Under the pieces are notes generated by a model, which saw only the letters and a program-made list of their open reading frames with translations, made no database searches and was not told where the DNA came from. From the NCBI GenBank assembly GCA_025331445.1, contig JAIWNE010000006.1:248001-312000 (forward strand): 64,000 nt of DNA, in the 5' to 3' direction. Source of the stretch: Blakeslea trispora. Taxonomy: Eukaryota > Mucoromycota > Mucoromycetes > Mucorales > Choanephoraceae. This document shows, piece by piece, positions 52,426-62,229 of this stretch; position 1 is the first letter of the stretch; each line of letters begins with the position of its first letter. A program made the position numbers and the translations under genes.

Positions 52426-54812
52426 TATAAAGTGGAATAATGTTTCTAAACTAAATAATACAGTGGTTTTTATACAATCTCTAAAGTCTGTGTCTACTCG
52501 AATGTGAATGGATTTTACTTATCCTTATTCTCATAAAATATAAGGGAAATGATCTTTATATGACAGCTGAGGTCTTCCTTCAGTGTTCTACCATTGTCCT
52601 GTATTTTTACCGTTCCTGAATACAGTTGGTTTAGGACTTTAAATCTGGGATGGCTTAATTTGGAACTTGTGTAATTTTCTCTGTCCATTTGCTTCTGAGC
52701 AAGCATTTACTGCTTACTTTGTCTTATGTGTATATTAGCTTTCACTCTTTACATTATGTTGAGCTTCTAGTAGTTTTAGTTGTGTATCGTATTTTAAATA
52801 AATGATTCTTTTATTTGATATCATTTTCAGTATCTAATTTTATTTATCATATGGTGCAATCACCACAGTACGCCATCAAGAGAAAGTATGACTTGATAAA
52901 GGCAAGTATTAACTTTGCTAAGCTGCCTTTGCATATACAGAACGATGCACAAGCCATGTTGGAAGCAAAGACTGCCTCTTTCTTACCACTTGCTGCTTGC
53001 ACCAAGACTTGGGGTGGCAGAATGCCTCTAATTAGATACTGACGTCGTCATTCACAGCAGTATGTGATTGAAGAAGAAGCAGAAAACGGAGATGAAGAAG
53101 ACCACGGGCATGAGTTTGAACATGCGGTTGAAGAAGAGGAAAACGAAGAAGGGATAGTGAGCAACCATATTGAATTGTGAGATACAAGTGCCTATTTCTG
53201 ATTTTTCATGTTACTGATGTTTTAATCATAGAAGCCTGCCCCAAGCAACATTGTCTCTTTTGCTGGAACCAAGTGTAAAGAGCACTATTGTCAGCGCCTC
53301 AATGTCTAACCGCATTGAAGGTATGTCTTGACAATTGTTTTTAAAAGAGAAGATCGATTTTACTAACTGAGTCTCTCATTTGTATGTAATAGGTGAAAAT
53401 TGTAATATCAATTCTTAATAGAATAATTTTCAATGTATTGCTACAGAGAAAGGCAAGAAGCCAGCTAGTACAACCAAGAGATTAAAAACAACAAGAAGAT
53501 AAGATCTGGTAAGTGCAATGATAAGAAGCCAGTTTGTGTTTCTCGATATGTGCTGTTATATCGTCGTACTGGAGACAAAGCAAGACGTTGATAATGATGA
53601 TTAAGTTAAGTACTGCCATCTATAGTATCTCTTTTCTAAGCTTAAATGTTTGTTTAAATGAGCACTGCTATCTATTTTATAATACAACGTAATAAATAAT
53701 GCTGCCTATTCTATAATCCAATATAATATATAAACAATGCTACCTATTTTATAATACAAATTGATGTATAAATGACCCCTAAATTGAACCTATAAGCAAC
53801 AGATATGAGGACGCATCACGCCAGATCATTTAGGGAAAAAGCAAGAAAGCTGGAGAAAAAAGTTCAGCTTTCCTAAGACAAACACTGCAAAAACGTTAGG
53901 AAAGCTGAACATGAAAAGTCCAGCTTTCTTACTTTTAATACTGCAGACATCAGGTTTCTTACTTTTTGCAAAAAATAAAATCCCAGCTTAAGTTTCCGGT
54001 CGAATTTCAACATACGTTGAGACCAGCTTTCGCGGTAGGCAACAACGATGTGATATTTGCAGGTCTAAATAATTCAATGAGAGGGAACTCGATTTTTTTA
54101 TTCGAAAGAAAAAGAGAAGGAACTAATTCTACTACAAGTCCATGTTGTGTTTATATATTATTTCTATCTCGGTCTCAATCAATCACTCTGTTACAATTTT
54201 ATCTGTATGAGCAGTTTTCCTACTAGGATGACTGGTCACCTTAATTGAAAGATGGCTGTAGCCAGATTTCATCCCCCGCTTTGAATAAGGGGGAGATATA
54301 TATTAATTATGCTCGACAAGATATGTTTAATCTTGATTAGTGTTTCGATATATCAGGCATAACTGTTTCATACTTGTTCACTTGTTTCGTTGAATGTTTA
54401 GATCAGTTTAGATTAGGTGATAACGATAGACAAGCCCTTTGTGATTATGTCTCAGAACTATCTTTATCCAAGTAATGATTTAGTCTTTTCTTATAATGAA
54501 ATCTCTAGAATCATTGCTTGTTTTGTTAGATGCTGCTACCTTGGTATTATAAGGCCTATGCAACCATCCTGCTATCACATGTGTCATGTCATATAGCTAT
54601 TTCAAGCATTGATGAGAAGAGAGTCAATGACTATAAATCTGATCATGCTTTCAGTGTGTTAGCTAGGCACATTGAACGCTTTATAAGTCATATCGTCGCT
54701 TTTTACCAATGCTTGTTAGATGTTTGATTTCAGGATTACCTCTGGTAATATCTGAAATGATTTTACTTTTCCAACTTTGTGAACATTATTTGATATATTG
54801 TTATTTTGACAT
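52426..54812. repeat. Inner right arm of the palindrome (2,387 bp)
   Basis: Inverted copy of 48,698-51,083. From the centre outward: a stretch without genes, the 3' exons of an unknown gene (52,831-53,502), A/T-rich DNA, the AAGAAAGCTGGA hairpin (about 53,833-53,931), and unassigned sequence to the junction GTTATTTTGACAT at 54,800-54,812. Small open frames such as 53,966-54,226 and 54,530-54,727 are present in both arms and are not recognisable. Confidence 0.93.
52831..53502 (+). pseudogene. 3' part of an unknown intron-containing gene, right-arm copy
   Basis: Three exons can be followed: 52,831-53,176, 53,232-53,320 and 53,447-53,502, with GT-AG introns and matching phases. The protein runs SNFIYHMVQSPQYAIKRKYD, then KLPLHIQNDAQAMLEAK, an acidic part (YVIEEEAENGDEEDHGHEF), SLPQATLSLLLEPSVKS, and a basic end (KKPASTTKRLKTTRR), perhaps a nuclear signal. 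One TGA at 53,040-53,042 interrupts exon 1 (after PLIRY, before RRHSQQ); a single C-to-T change from CGA would make it. The first exon begins at an acceptor with no upstream exon before the palindrome centre, so the 5' part of the gene is gone. I do not recognise the family. Confidence 0.6.
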
Positions 54813-54816
54813 ATAA

Positions 54817-55795
54817 TAGAGGATTTTGGAAAAAAAAATTCGTCCTTAGGTTACCCTATAAAGAAATAACTCCGCAAAAGGTCACGTTATCTAAGAGCGA
54901 ACCTTATTCAGGACAACTTCCTAAGGGTGCTGAATAAGGTTCACCCTTCCGTCGGTATATGAATCTAAGCAGTTCTATTGAGTAAAATTCGGTTCCGACG
55001 AGCAAAAATGAGCAAACAATGAATAGAAATCAGTATTGAAGAAGGAAGAGCATGGTCGTTGCAACATCTTAATTTAGCTAGCAGTGACATGATATTTTGA
55101 GGATAAGCCTAAATGACTATGGTCTACATTGCTGCCAACCCAAATTTTGCTATTTTATATGATATATCAAGCAATTGACTATTCAATTTCTTTAATGGTG
55201 TATCGCATATTCCTTATAAGAAAATAAAAATTGAGCATAGAAATGAAGCAAAAGAGAAAAGTGCATCTGCGGTACGGAATAGATGTGGTTGTTGCAGAGC
55301 ATTTGATTGCTTTAGTGTCTTTATTTATGGACTGATTGAACATCTTACAACATTTACAGTGCAAGTGCTTCTCTCAAGTAAAGTATAATCTAGTAGATTG
55401 CATGAAATAAGCTAGATTATAGCCTTGATATAGCGTAGTATTGTAGAGCACAGTCATGAATTATGTTTTTTGCATTAACATCATGTAATCAATGGAAACA
55501 TACTTCTTTAAATATCAAGAAATGAGTCAAAATATACAGCAAAATAAGCCCAAATTGTCACCAATTTTGCCTATAAGTGGTATAATGATTATTGTGTGGA
55601 AACATTGCGTTTCTATATTAGTTTTTATTGCTTTTACAGCCAAATATCCCAACGTAAATGTAAACTGCTTCAGGGATGAAATCTGATTGCTCAGTTCATT
55701 CAAAGACCGAAGGGCAATGAATTTTAGAAACAAACGGAGTTTAATTGATAAACGTTCTACCGAGACATCTGAGGTTTGTCTCCCAAAATCCTCTA
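54817..55795 (+). mobile_element. Outer right arm: 979-bp small DNA element
   Basis: Starts TAGAGGATTTTGGAAAAA and ends TCTCCCAAAATCCTCTA. ATAA flanks it on both sides (54,813-54,816 and 55,796-55,799); equally, a GAGGATTTTGG...CCAAAATCCTC core would be flanked by TA, so the duplication may be 2 or 4 bp. It has no coding capacity and a 13-bp-stem hairpin near its left end (GAACCTTATTCAG and complement, about 54,899-54,942). Inverted copy of 41,245-42,223. Confidence 0.8.
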
Positions 55796-56065
55796 ATAAG
55801 ATTCAAACAGCAACAAGTTATGAGCTATAAACCAGCTGGGGGAGGGTCATCTCTCCCCCTCACGCGAAGCCATCATTGTTCATTCGTTAATATACAGTTT
55901 GTAAAGAACAGTCACTAACTTTTAAATCATTTAAAATTGATGCTTTTCTAAAATTACTTTTTTCTTCTTTTTATTTCCAATTAGTAAGTAACTTGGCTTT
56001 GGACTTTTAGTTTCCTATACTGTTATTTAACTATTGAAACTTTGACAGATACATATAACAAAAAT

Positions 56066-58344
56066 ATGAATGATCCATCAACTATTTTCTGTGCAGCATG
56101 CAACGATCCGGGACACTCTCGCAGAACATACCGATTTTGTCGAATGAACCCTCGCAATCAAGTAGATGAAGATGTGCAGATGGAAGAAGATCAACAGGAT
56201 CAACGTCAAGGCAATATAACTGTATGTTCAGCTTGCAATGAACCTGGACACTCACGCCGAACTTTTGCTGGGTGCAGAATGAACCCACGTTTTCAGAATA
56301 TGGAAGTAGATGGGCAACTCCCTGCTGTCGAAGTTTGTGTCAGCTGCGGAAGGGAAGGACATTCTAGAAGTACCAGTAGACTTTGCCCTTTGAATACTCA
56401 AAACACTTTGAATATCGCAAGAGACTTGAGTGCTGTACCTTCTATGAGATTTGATTGTGGTTCAATGAGTTGTGTTTGCAATCATTGTGGTGCCTTGATG
56501 TGGATAAAGGAAAGAGCTTCTGGTAGTAGTATGACTCATCCTGTATTTCAGTTGTGTTATTGTAAGGGTGAGTCAATCTTAAATCCTTTGCAACCAACAC
56601 CGTTAGAAATTGCAAATCTTCTTAAGGGAAATGATAATACTTCCAAAGAGTTTCGAAGTGATATTAGAATGAAAAACAGCTCTTTAAGCTTCACTTCATT
56701 TAGTGTAAAACTTGATTTGAACTTAGCTAATAGTTGAAATGGCTCCTACACTTTTCGAATTCAGGGCAGTCCATATCATTTGATTGGATCTGCTAATCCC
56801 TCAGAAAATGCGAGTCCTAAGTTTGCACAGATCTATATTTTTGATACAGAGCATGAATTGGAAAATCGACATGCAATTGCACAGAATGTAGACCGTTCAA
56901 CTTTATTAGCAATTCAAAATATGATGCATCGAGTTAACCCCTTCATTGCTATCTTCAAAAACATGACGCAAATCGCTGCTGAACAACAGGGCAACAGTAG
57001 TAATGTTGGTCAAAATGAAGGCTTATCATCAATGGAAAATGTGAAGTTAGTCTTTAGAGCTGAAGGTGTGCCAGATCGTAGACGCTATAATAGACCTACG
57101 AACGGATCTCACATTGCAGCTATGATTGTTAGTGATGATAATGATAATAATGCTGCAAACACCTCTCGAGATATTGTCATTCAATACCAAGACAGTTCTA
57201 TCATAAGAGTCAATGAGTCAAAACGGTTTTATGATCCTTTGCGTTATGTTCTTTTGTTTCCTTTTGGAGAACCTGGATGGAGTGTCAATACTTTGAGCAA
57301 TTCCCTGTTATACCTAAAGGCAGTAGATCAGATGTTGTCAATGCATGCATCAACCGATCTTTCCTGTGGCCTTCTTTCAAAGTAAAGTAGCTCCGGATTA
57401 ACATGCATGTTCAGCAAGCTCAAAATAGGAATGACCCATCTTTGTCTCATGAACTTGAACAATTTGCTAATATGCTTTTGGATATTGGTAATGGTCCAGC
57501 AGAAAATCTTCGAGTTCAAGTTTATCCAAGCTTTATTGCCACTGACACTGACTTTGTCAAGCTGCATGATTCAATGCTTATAGCTGGAGATAATCTTTTG
57601 AATCTTCTCTCTGCTATTTATCCAGAGCTGTTCAATCCAAACATGAGGATTGAAAGCAGTGCATCCTACTTGATCAACTCTGCTATTCTGACGCCAATTA
57701 ATGTGCATGTTGCAGAGATCAATCATTTGCTGATTGAAAAGCTTCCAGGTGAGCCTGTCATCTACTACAGTGCTGATGAGACTTTAGATCAACAACAGTC
57801 GTTGCAGTATCCTATGGAAGTTCTCAATGCAACCGAATCGGGCTCTTTACCTCCCCATGTGCTCACATTGAAATTCGGAGCACCAATCATGCTTTTAAGA
57901 AATCTTGATGCACTGAATGGTTTATGTAATGGTACAAGACTCATTGTCAAGTCTTTAATGCAAAACTTGATTGAAGCAACCATTGAAACAGGTACATTTG
58001 CTGGATTTATTGTATGCATTCCAAAGATAAAGCTCTTTTCTGCTGCATCTGATGCCATGCAGTTTCAACGGGTTCAATTTCCTGTAAGACTTGCTTTTGC
58101 TATGACAATCAACAAAGCTCAAGGACAAACGCTTGATCGAGCTGGATTGTATCTGCCAAAACCAGTCTTCAGCCATGGGCAGTTATATGTTGCTCTATCA
58201 CGAGTCAGACAAAAGGAATCTATCAAAATTCTCATTGGCAAATCAAACTCCATTCCAGCCCAATATGCAAAAAAATCATACAAGAAATGTTGTATACAAA
58301 GAAGTGTTCATATAAAAATCTTACTTCCTCTGCACTTATTTTAA
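56066..58344 (+). pseudogene. Internally deleted Helitron (RepHel) remnant
   Basis: Autonomous Helitrons encode a HUH nuclease fused to a Pif1-type helicase. Here only the two ends survive. The N-terminal part (56,066-57,385) has three Cys/His motifs (CAACNDPGHSRRTYRFC and two like it), then the Helitron N-domain CNHCGALMWIKER, PLEIANLLKGNDNTSKEF and, after a TGA at 56,735-56,737, NGSYTFRIQGSPYHLIGS and RFYDPLRYVLLFPFGEPGW. The C-terminal part (57,403-58,344) has the end of the Pif1 helicase: LPGEPVIYYSADE, LKFGAPIMLLRNLDALNGLC, FAMTINKAQGQTLDRAG and GQLYVALSRVRQKESIKIL. The nuclease motifs and the helicase Walker A and B motifs are missing, so a deletion near 57,290-57,400 removed the centre. 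The ends (TC / CTRR) were not found. Confidence 0.82.
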
Positions 58345-58514
58345 TTATCACTATTATCATTGTTATTCTTATAGTCCTTATCTTTCTAATACATATCAAT
58401 AAAATCGCTTTTTAAAAATCCCTCAGATCTGATCCTAATCAAACTTATCTCATTTAGCTATAAACCAAATACTCGGATAAACTTGAGTCTTTCTCACTGC
58501 CCCGGGACACATGT

Positions 58515-58772
58515 TTTTTTTTTTACCGAAGCGACGGTTTAAAATACACGAAGCGCAGCGAAGGGGCTATTTTATACCATAGCGAAGGTTCAAAAAAATA
58601 TGGGTGGGGCCCCCACATTGATCTTCTCATCGAATTAGTTGGCCTGCGGCAGCACGAGCATCTTACAAAGCGCAGCGTACCGTACCATAGTGAAGGTCAA
58701 GAAAATTAACCAGAGCGCAGCGGAGGTGCTAATTTTATTACCGCAGCGGAGGTGCGGTTTGTAAGATGCTCG
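58515..58772. repeat. GC-rich short-repeat cluster with 15-bp inverted repeat
   Basis: In A/T-rich surroundings, a cluster of GAAGCGCAGCGAAGG / GAGCGCAGCGGAGGTGC-like motifs (58,540-58,760), some forming small hairpins (ACCGCAGCGGAGGTGCGGT). The inverted repeat CGAGCATCTTACAAA (58,655-58,669) and its complement (58,758-58,772) enclose 88 bp of it. Resembles GC-cluster palindromic elements known from organelle genomes; its origin here is unknown. Confidence 0.7.
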
Positions 58773-59177
58773 TTTATTTTAAAAATGGCAACAAGATCTG
58801 TGTTTACTCTATTTTATTCTTCAAAGTAAAGTGGCAAACTAATAGGAATCTACAATTAGCTAATTTCTTAGGTCTCGATGATAACAGCAATCGATTCATC
58901 GTCCTTGCCTATTCTTTTAAACACCAAAAAAAAGAAGAGATTTACAACAAACGGAAAAATTATTTGCGTATTTTTGAAAAAAAAAAAAAAAAAAAAAAAA
59001 AGAACCAATAAATGACATATCTATTAGAAAGCACTCCAGACAAAGTAATAGATACGAACATTCGATCAGTTGTCTGATCGCACGGTTGCTAAGCGTTATC
59101 ATCCCTTGTCCGAATCTTCACTTTTTTTTTTACTTGTTCCTGTTTAAAAACATCAGCTACTGTAAAGAGAATCACAG
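58773..59177. other. Spacer between GC-rich cluster and SIN3 fragment
   Basis: Contains a poly-A tract at about 58,979-59,001. No supported gene. This is where the rest of the SIN3 gene would be expected if the gene were intact. Confidence 0.4.
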
Positions 59178-59764
59178 CTAAAATACGCCTGGTGTATCAA
59201 TTCTAAGGTCTAAGGCAAATATCAACTGATCTACTGCACATATAATTGCTAAATCTGTCTTACGCTTGACTTTTAAAATCCTTCATGATATCCAGAAATC
59301 TATGATAAACATTGGGCTTATCTGAGAATCGATTTTTGACTAGATCAAGGTAGGCCAAAGCATGTGTTACATTTAAAGGGCGATACGCACTGTGATTAGG
59401 CGAGTTAGGATTAACCAGTGATTCTATCGGCTGTGAGAAAGGTATATGAGCTTTCGTTATGTTTATATTTGACGAAGGTGAAGGTGTCGGAGACATTAGT
59501 GTGGGACGCATTGTTCTATCTGGACCATTGCTTGGAGCTTTGTTGCTGTTGGCCAAAGCAACATTGGCATTGCGATTGTGTTGACTATTGTTGTTTAGTA
59601 TTACCAGTTCTGTAGGACTGCCTGAAGAAGCCGAGTACGGTGAATGTAAGCTATTTAGGGTATTGGTTGGAAGTGAAAGAATACTTGGGTGCTCTTGAGA
59701 CGATCTCAAGGTGCTAGTACCAAGATGGTGACCATAGGATAATAGTGGAGAAGGTATAGAAGGT
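59178..59764 (-). pseudogene. SIN3: Truncated SIN3 fragment with PAH1 domain
   Basis: SIN3 is the scaffold of the Rpd3/HDAC corepressor complex. Two exons on the minus strand: 59,264-59,764 and 59,178-59,202, joined by a GT-AG intron. The N-terminal part is Asn/Ser/Pro-rich, as in SIN3. Then comes the start of the first paired amphipathic helix: RPLNVTHALAYLDLVKNRFS, NVYHRFLDIMKDFKSQA and, after the intron, IDTPGVF followed at once by TAG. In intact SIN3 the PAH1 continues past IDTPGV. PAH2, PAH3 and the HDAC-interaction region are absent downstream. Upstream, the exon begins at an acceptor (ACTCAG) and the 5' exon is not found; a Tc1-like element sits 123 bp further upstream. A remnant or a partial duplicate, not a working gene. 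Confidence 0.8.
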
Positions 59765-59887
59765 CTGAGTTATATTGATTAATCAAAGTTAACGCGATAC
59801 TCTATGATAGCTCATATTTATACAGTCCACACACACACATATATATTTATGCACATTTGTACTTAAGTTACAAGCTGTATACATGTA

Positions 59888-61239
59888 CAGTGTGGTTGGA
59901 AATAAGTTGCGGATTTTGTAAACTCCGCGATTTGATCATCTAACCCATGGTTGTTCTGTTGATCTTCCCATCACCTTTTTCTTAATAAACATGATAAAAT
60001 GAGCACATCTACTACCACTCCTGTTGTCAAAGAGGCCAATAAGCACCTTTCCGAATACGATTACGGTAGATTAGCAGGCGCTTTCTTGTACAAAAGAAAC
60101 TTTGCTTAAATCTCAAGAGATCTCGACCTCCCTGAATCAACTGTACAATCACCTTATAAAAGACTTTAGAAAACACAAACCACTCTTCCCAAAACTTCAA
60201 CTGGAAGAAAAAGGCTTCTTTCTCAAACTGGTTTGAACGCGACTAGTCAAAGCGTTCGTCGTTGACCTACTGAGTTAATTAGGGCTCAGCATCGTCGATT
60301 TTTGGGCACAGGCAAGAAGGTCTCTTTAACCACTTTTCGAGATGCATTGACTCGTATGAAGTTCAAATCTCGTAAAGCGGCAAAAAAGCCTGCTCTGAGG
60401 CAGACGCACAAACAATTGCGTTTAGCTTGGATCAAAGAGAGGTTGAATTGGGCAAAAGCTGACTGGGATAAGGTAGTTTGGTCTGATGAGGCCAAGTTCA
60501 CCCTTAAGAATGCTAGTGCTGGAACTAGAGTAATCAGAAAGGATGGAGAAAGGTACGAGGAGAGGCACATAAAGGGTACTCACAAGTTTGGTTTGGGTTC
60601 TGTGATGGTATGGGGATGCTTTCACGCAAATGGTGTTGGTCCTCTAGTCGTGCAACATGGATCAATTGATCAAGAAGTCTATGTCCAATGTTTGGTTGAT
60701 TACTATCTTCCCTGGATCGAGAAAGAGTCCAAGAAAACCAACATTGACTACATATTGCAAGAAGACAATGCTCCTTGTCATGTAGGAGCATATTCTAGGT
60801 GGTTCAAGATGAAGACCATGACCAACACCTTTGACAGATGGCCATCACAGAGTCCAGACCTCAACCCAATTGAAAATGTCTGGGCTCAGCTGAGAAAGCG
60901 TTTAGATGAGCGCGAGAGTGAGCTGAACACCCTCAGTGACTTGGAAAGGGTTTTGAAAGAAGAATGGTACCAGCTGATGCCAGAGTATCTAAACAATCTC
61001 GTTAGCAGTATGAGCCGAAGATGCAAATCAATTGCAAAAGCGCATGGAGGCCATACAAAATATTAAAAAATCCACTTTTTTTTTAGCCAAATAAAATAGT
61101 ATACTCTATTTTACACATCCTCAAAGTTTGAAGGCACTTTTAATAAACAGAAGCTGGACTGATGCATAATAGCCTTCATGATGTAAAGTACTCTTTAAAT
61201 TTAATTTTCAAAATCCGCAACTTATTTCCAACCACACTG
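59888..61239 (+). mobile_element. Tc1/mariner transposon (1,352 bp), non-functional gene
   Basis: Terminal inverted repeats of about 31 bp begin CAGTGTGGTTGGAAATAAGT on both strands and continue TGCGGATTTTG. TA flanks both ends (59,886-59,887 and 61,240-61,241). The TIRs match each other very closely, so insertion may not be old even though the gene is broken; the copy could be mobilised in trans. Confidence 0.92.
59999..61066 (+). pseudogene. Tc1-like transposase with three nonsense codons
   Basis: The frame from ATG 59,999 (MSTSTTTPVVKEANKHLS) is interrupted by TAA 60,107-60,109, TAG 60,167-60,169 and TGA 60,263-60,265, then is open to 61,066 in the same frame with no indel. The catalytic domain is complete: KVVWSDEAKFTLKNA, YILQEDNAPCHVGAYS and WPSQSPDLNPIENVWAQLRK, with 35 residues between the second Asp and the Glu. 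The N-terminal DNA-binding region is therefore cut off. Each stop can be made from CAA, CAG or CGA by one C-to-T change. It shares WGKGSVMLWGCF-type motifs with the central element at 51,084 (here FGLGSVMVWGCF), but the two are clearly different families. Confidence 0.9.
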
Positions 61240-61241
61240 TA

Positions 61242-62229
61242 TATATGTATGGATTGTATGTAATGCAAGTAAACAATAAATCCAACTTGTACTGTACTTA
61301 GTATCTTGCTGTTTAGATACAGTCATAGTGTATATAGTATCAATTCTCGGATTCGCAATCTCCTCTAGCTTCTTGTTTAATTATTCAAAGGTGTTTTTCT
61401 GCTCTCCTTTTATGAGATAAAGAGCTCCATTGATTTTTATGCAAAATACACAAAATAAAGAGAGAGAAAAAAAGAAGACAAAAAATTAATACAATCAGAA
61501 TTTAAACGCTTGCATTTTTCAGCTTAAGCCCACTTTACTTTCCTTTTCCGGTCAATAGTGCTTTGGTTTTGAGAGCATGACCATTATTCTGAACTCTCGT
61601 AAAAAAGAAATAAAGACTGTAGTATGTCTGCATAAACAGATTCAAGAGGTAAAGAAGAAAAAAAAAGTAAGTCGCTCAGATAATAAAGCTATGGAAATTT
61701 CATACTTGGATTATCGAGCAATTTAGCTTTTTTTTTTATAAAGAAAACAGGTGGCAAGTCAGTTTGTTTGATACAATGAAAAGAATGCTATAGCAACAAA
61801 AATTATAAAGTATTGAGATCTGATTGTTTGTGCTAACCGAGCACAAGCATACCATACTTTTCATCTTTGTATCACTTGCAGATGGTAACCAGCTTGCTGA
61901 TGTTCTACATAACTCTGACCTTCAACTAAGTAACAGGTTAAGACCGAGGCTTTACTTGCACCTCAGCTAAACATGTATATAGATTATACATAGCAAAGTA
62001 GCGATGAGTGTGTTATTTTTTCCTATATAGTTGGTGCGTATTGCTTCTAATTGAGCAGCTTACAAAACTATCTGTATTCTAGCTTTTGTAGATTTCATTT
62101 GTGTCACACACTCTTTTTTTTTCCTCTCTCTGCAATAATAGTAAGCAAAAAGGATGAAAGGCAAAATTCGTACATGATGTAATTGACTTGAATGGTTTGG
62201 TATGTTTATTGAGATGCATTATATGTCAT
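61242..62229. other. Intergenic region upstream of the broken SIN3 fragment and downstream of SURF4
   Basis: No supported gene in about 1 kb. A/T-rich. The part near 62,229 is the SURF4 3' UTR. I looked for a SIN3 first exon on the minus strand and found none I could support. Confidence 0.4.

Larger units (their letters stand above)
41245..55795. other. Giant inverted repeat (palindrome) centred on a Tc1-like transposon
   Basis: Positions x on the left pair with the reverse complement of 103,509 - x for the inner arms (shifting to 103,510 after a 1-bp G-run difference) and 97,040 - x for the outer arms. Inner arms: 48,698-51,083 and 52,426-54,812. Outer arms: 41,245-42,223 and 54,817-55,795. 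The centre is the whole Tc1-like element at 51,084-52,425. Identical short open frames recur on opposite strands at mirrored positions (50,467-50,694 and 52,815-53,042; 49,283-49,543 and 53,966-54,226; 41,676-41,861 and 55,179-55,364). The left arm has 6,474 bp (42,224-48,697) where the right has four bases. Differences seen are a G-run length change (49,215 versus 54,291 region) and a few substitutions within 70 bp of the outer edge. Confidence 0.93.

Noticed and set aside
48698..54812. A single DNA transposon with 2.4-kb terminal inverted repeats (fold-back or MULE type)
   Set aside because: No matching target duplication was found at 48,697/54,813, and the only transposase between the arms is a Tc1-like one with its own short TIRs and TA sites. 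A palindrome nucleated by that element explains the data better, though this is not excluded.
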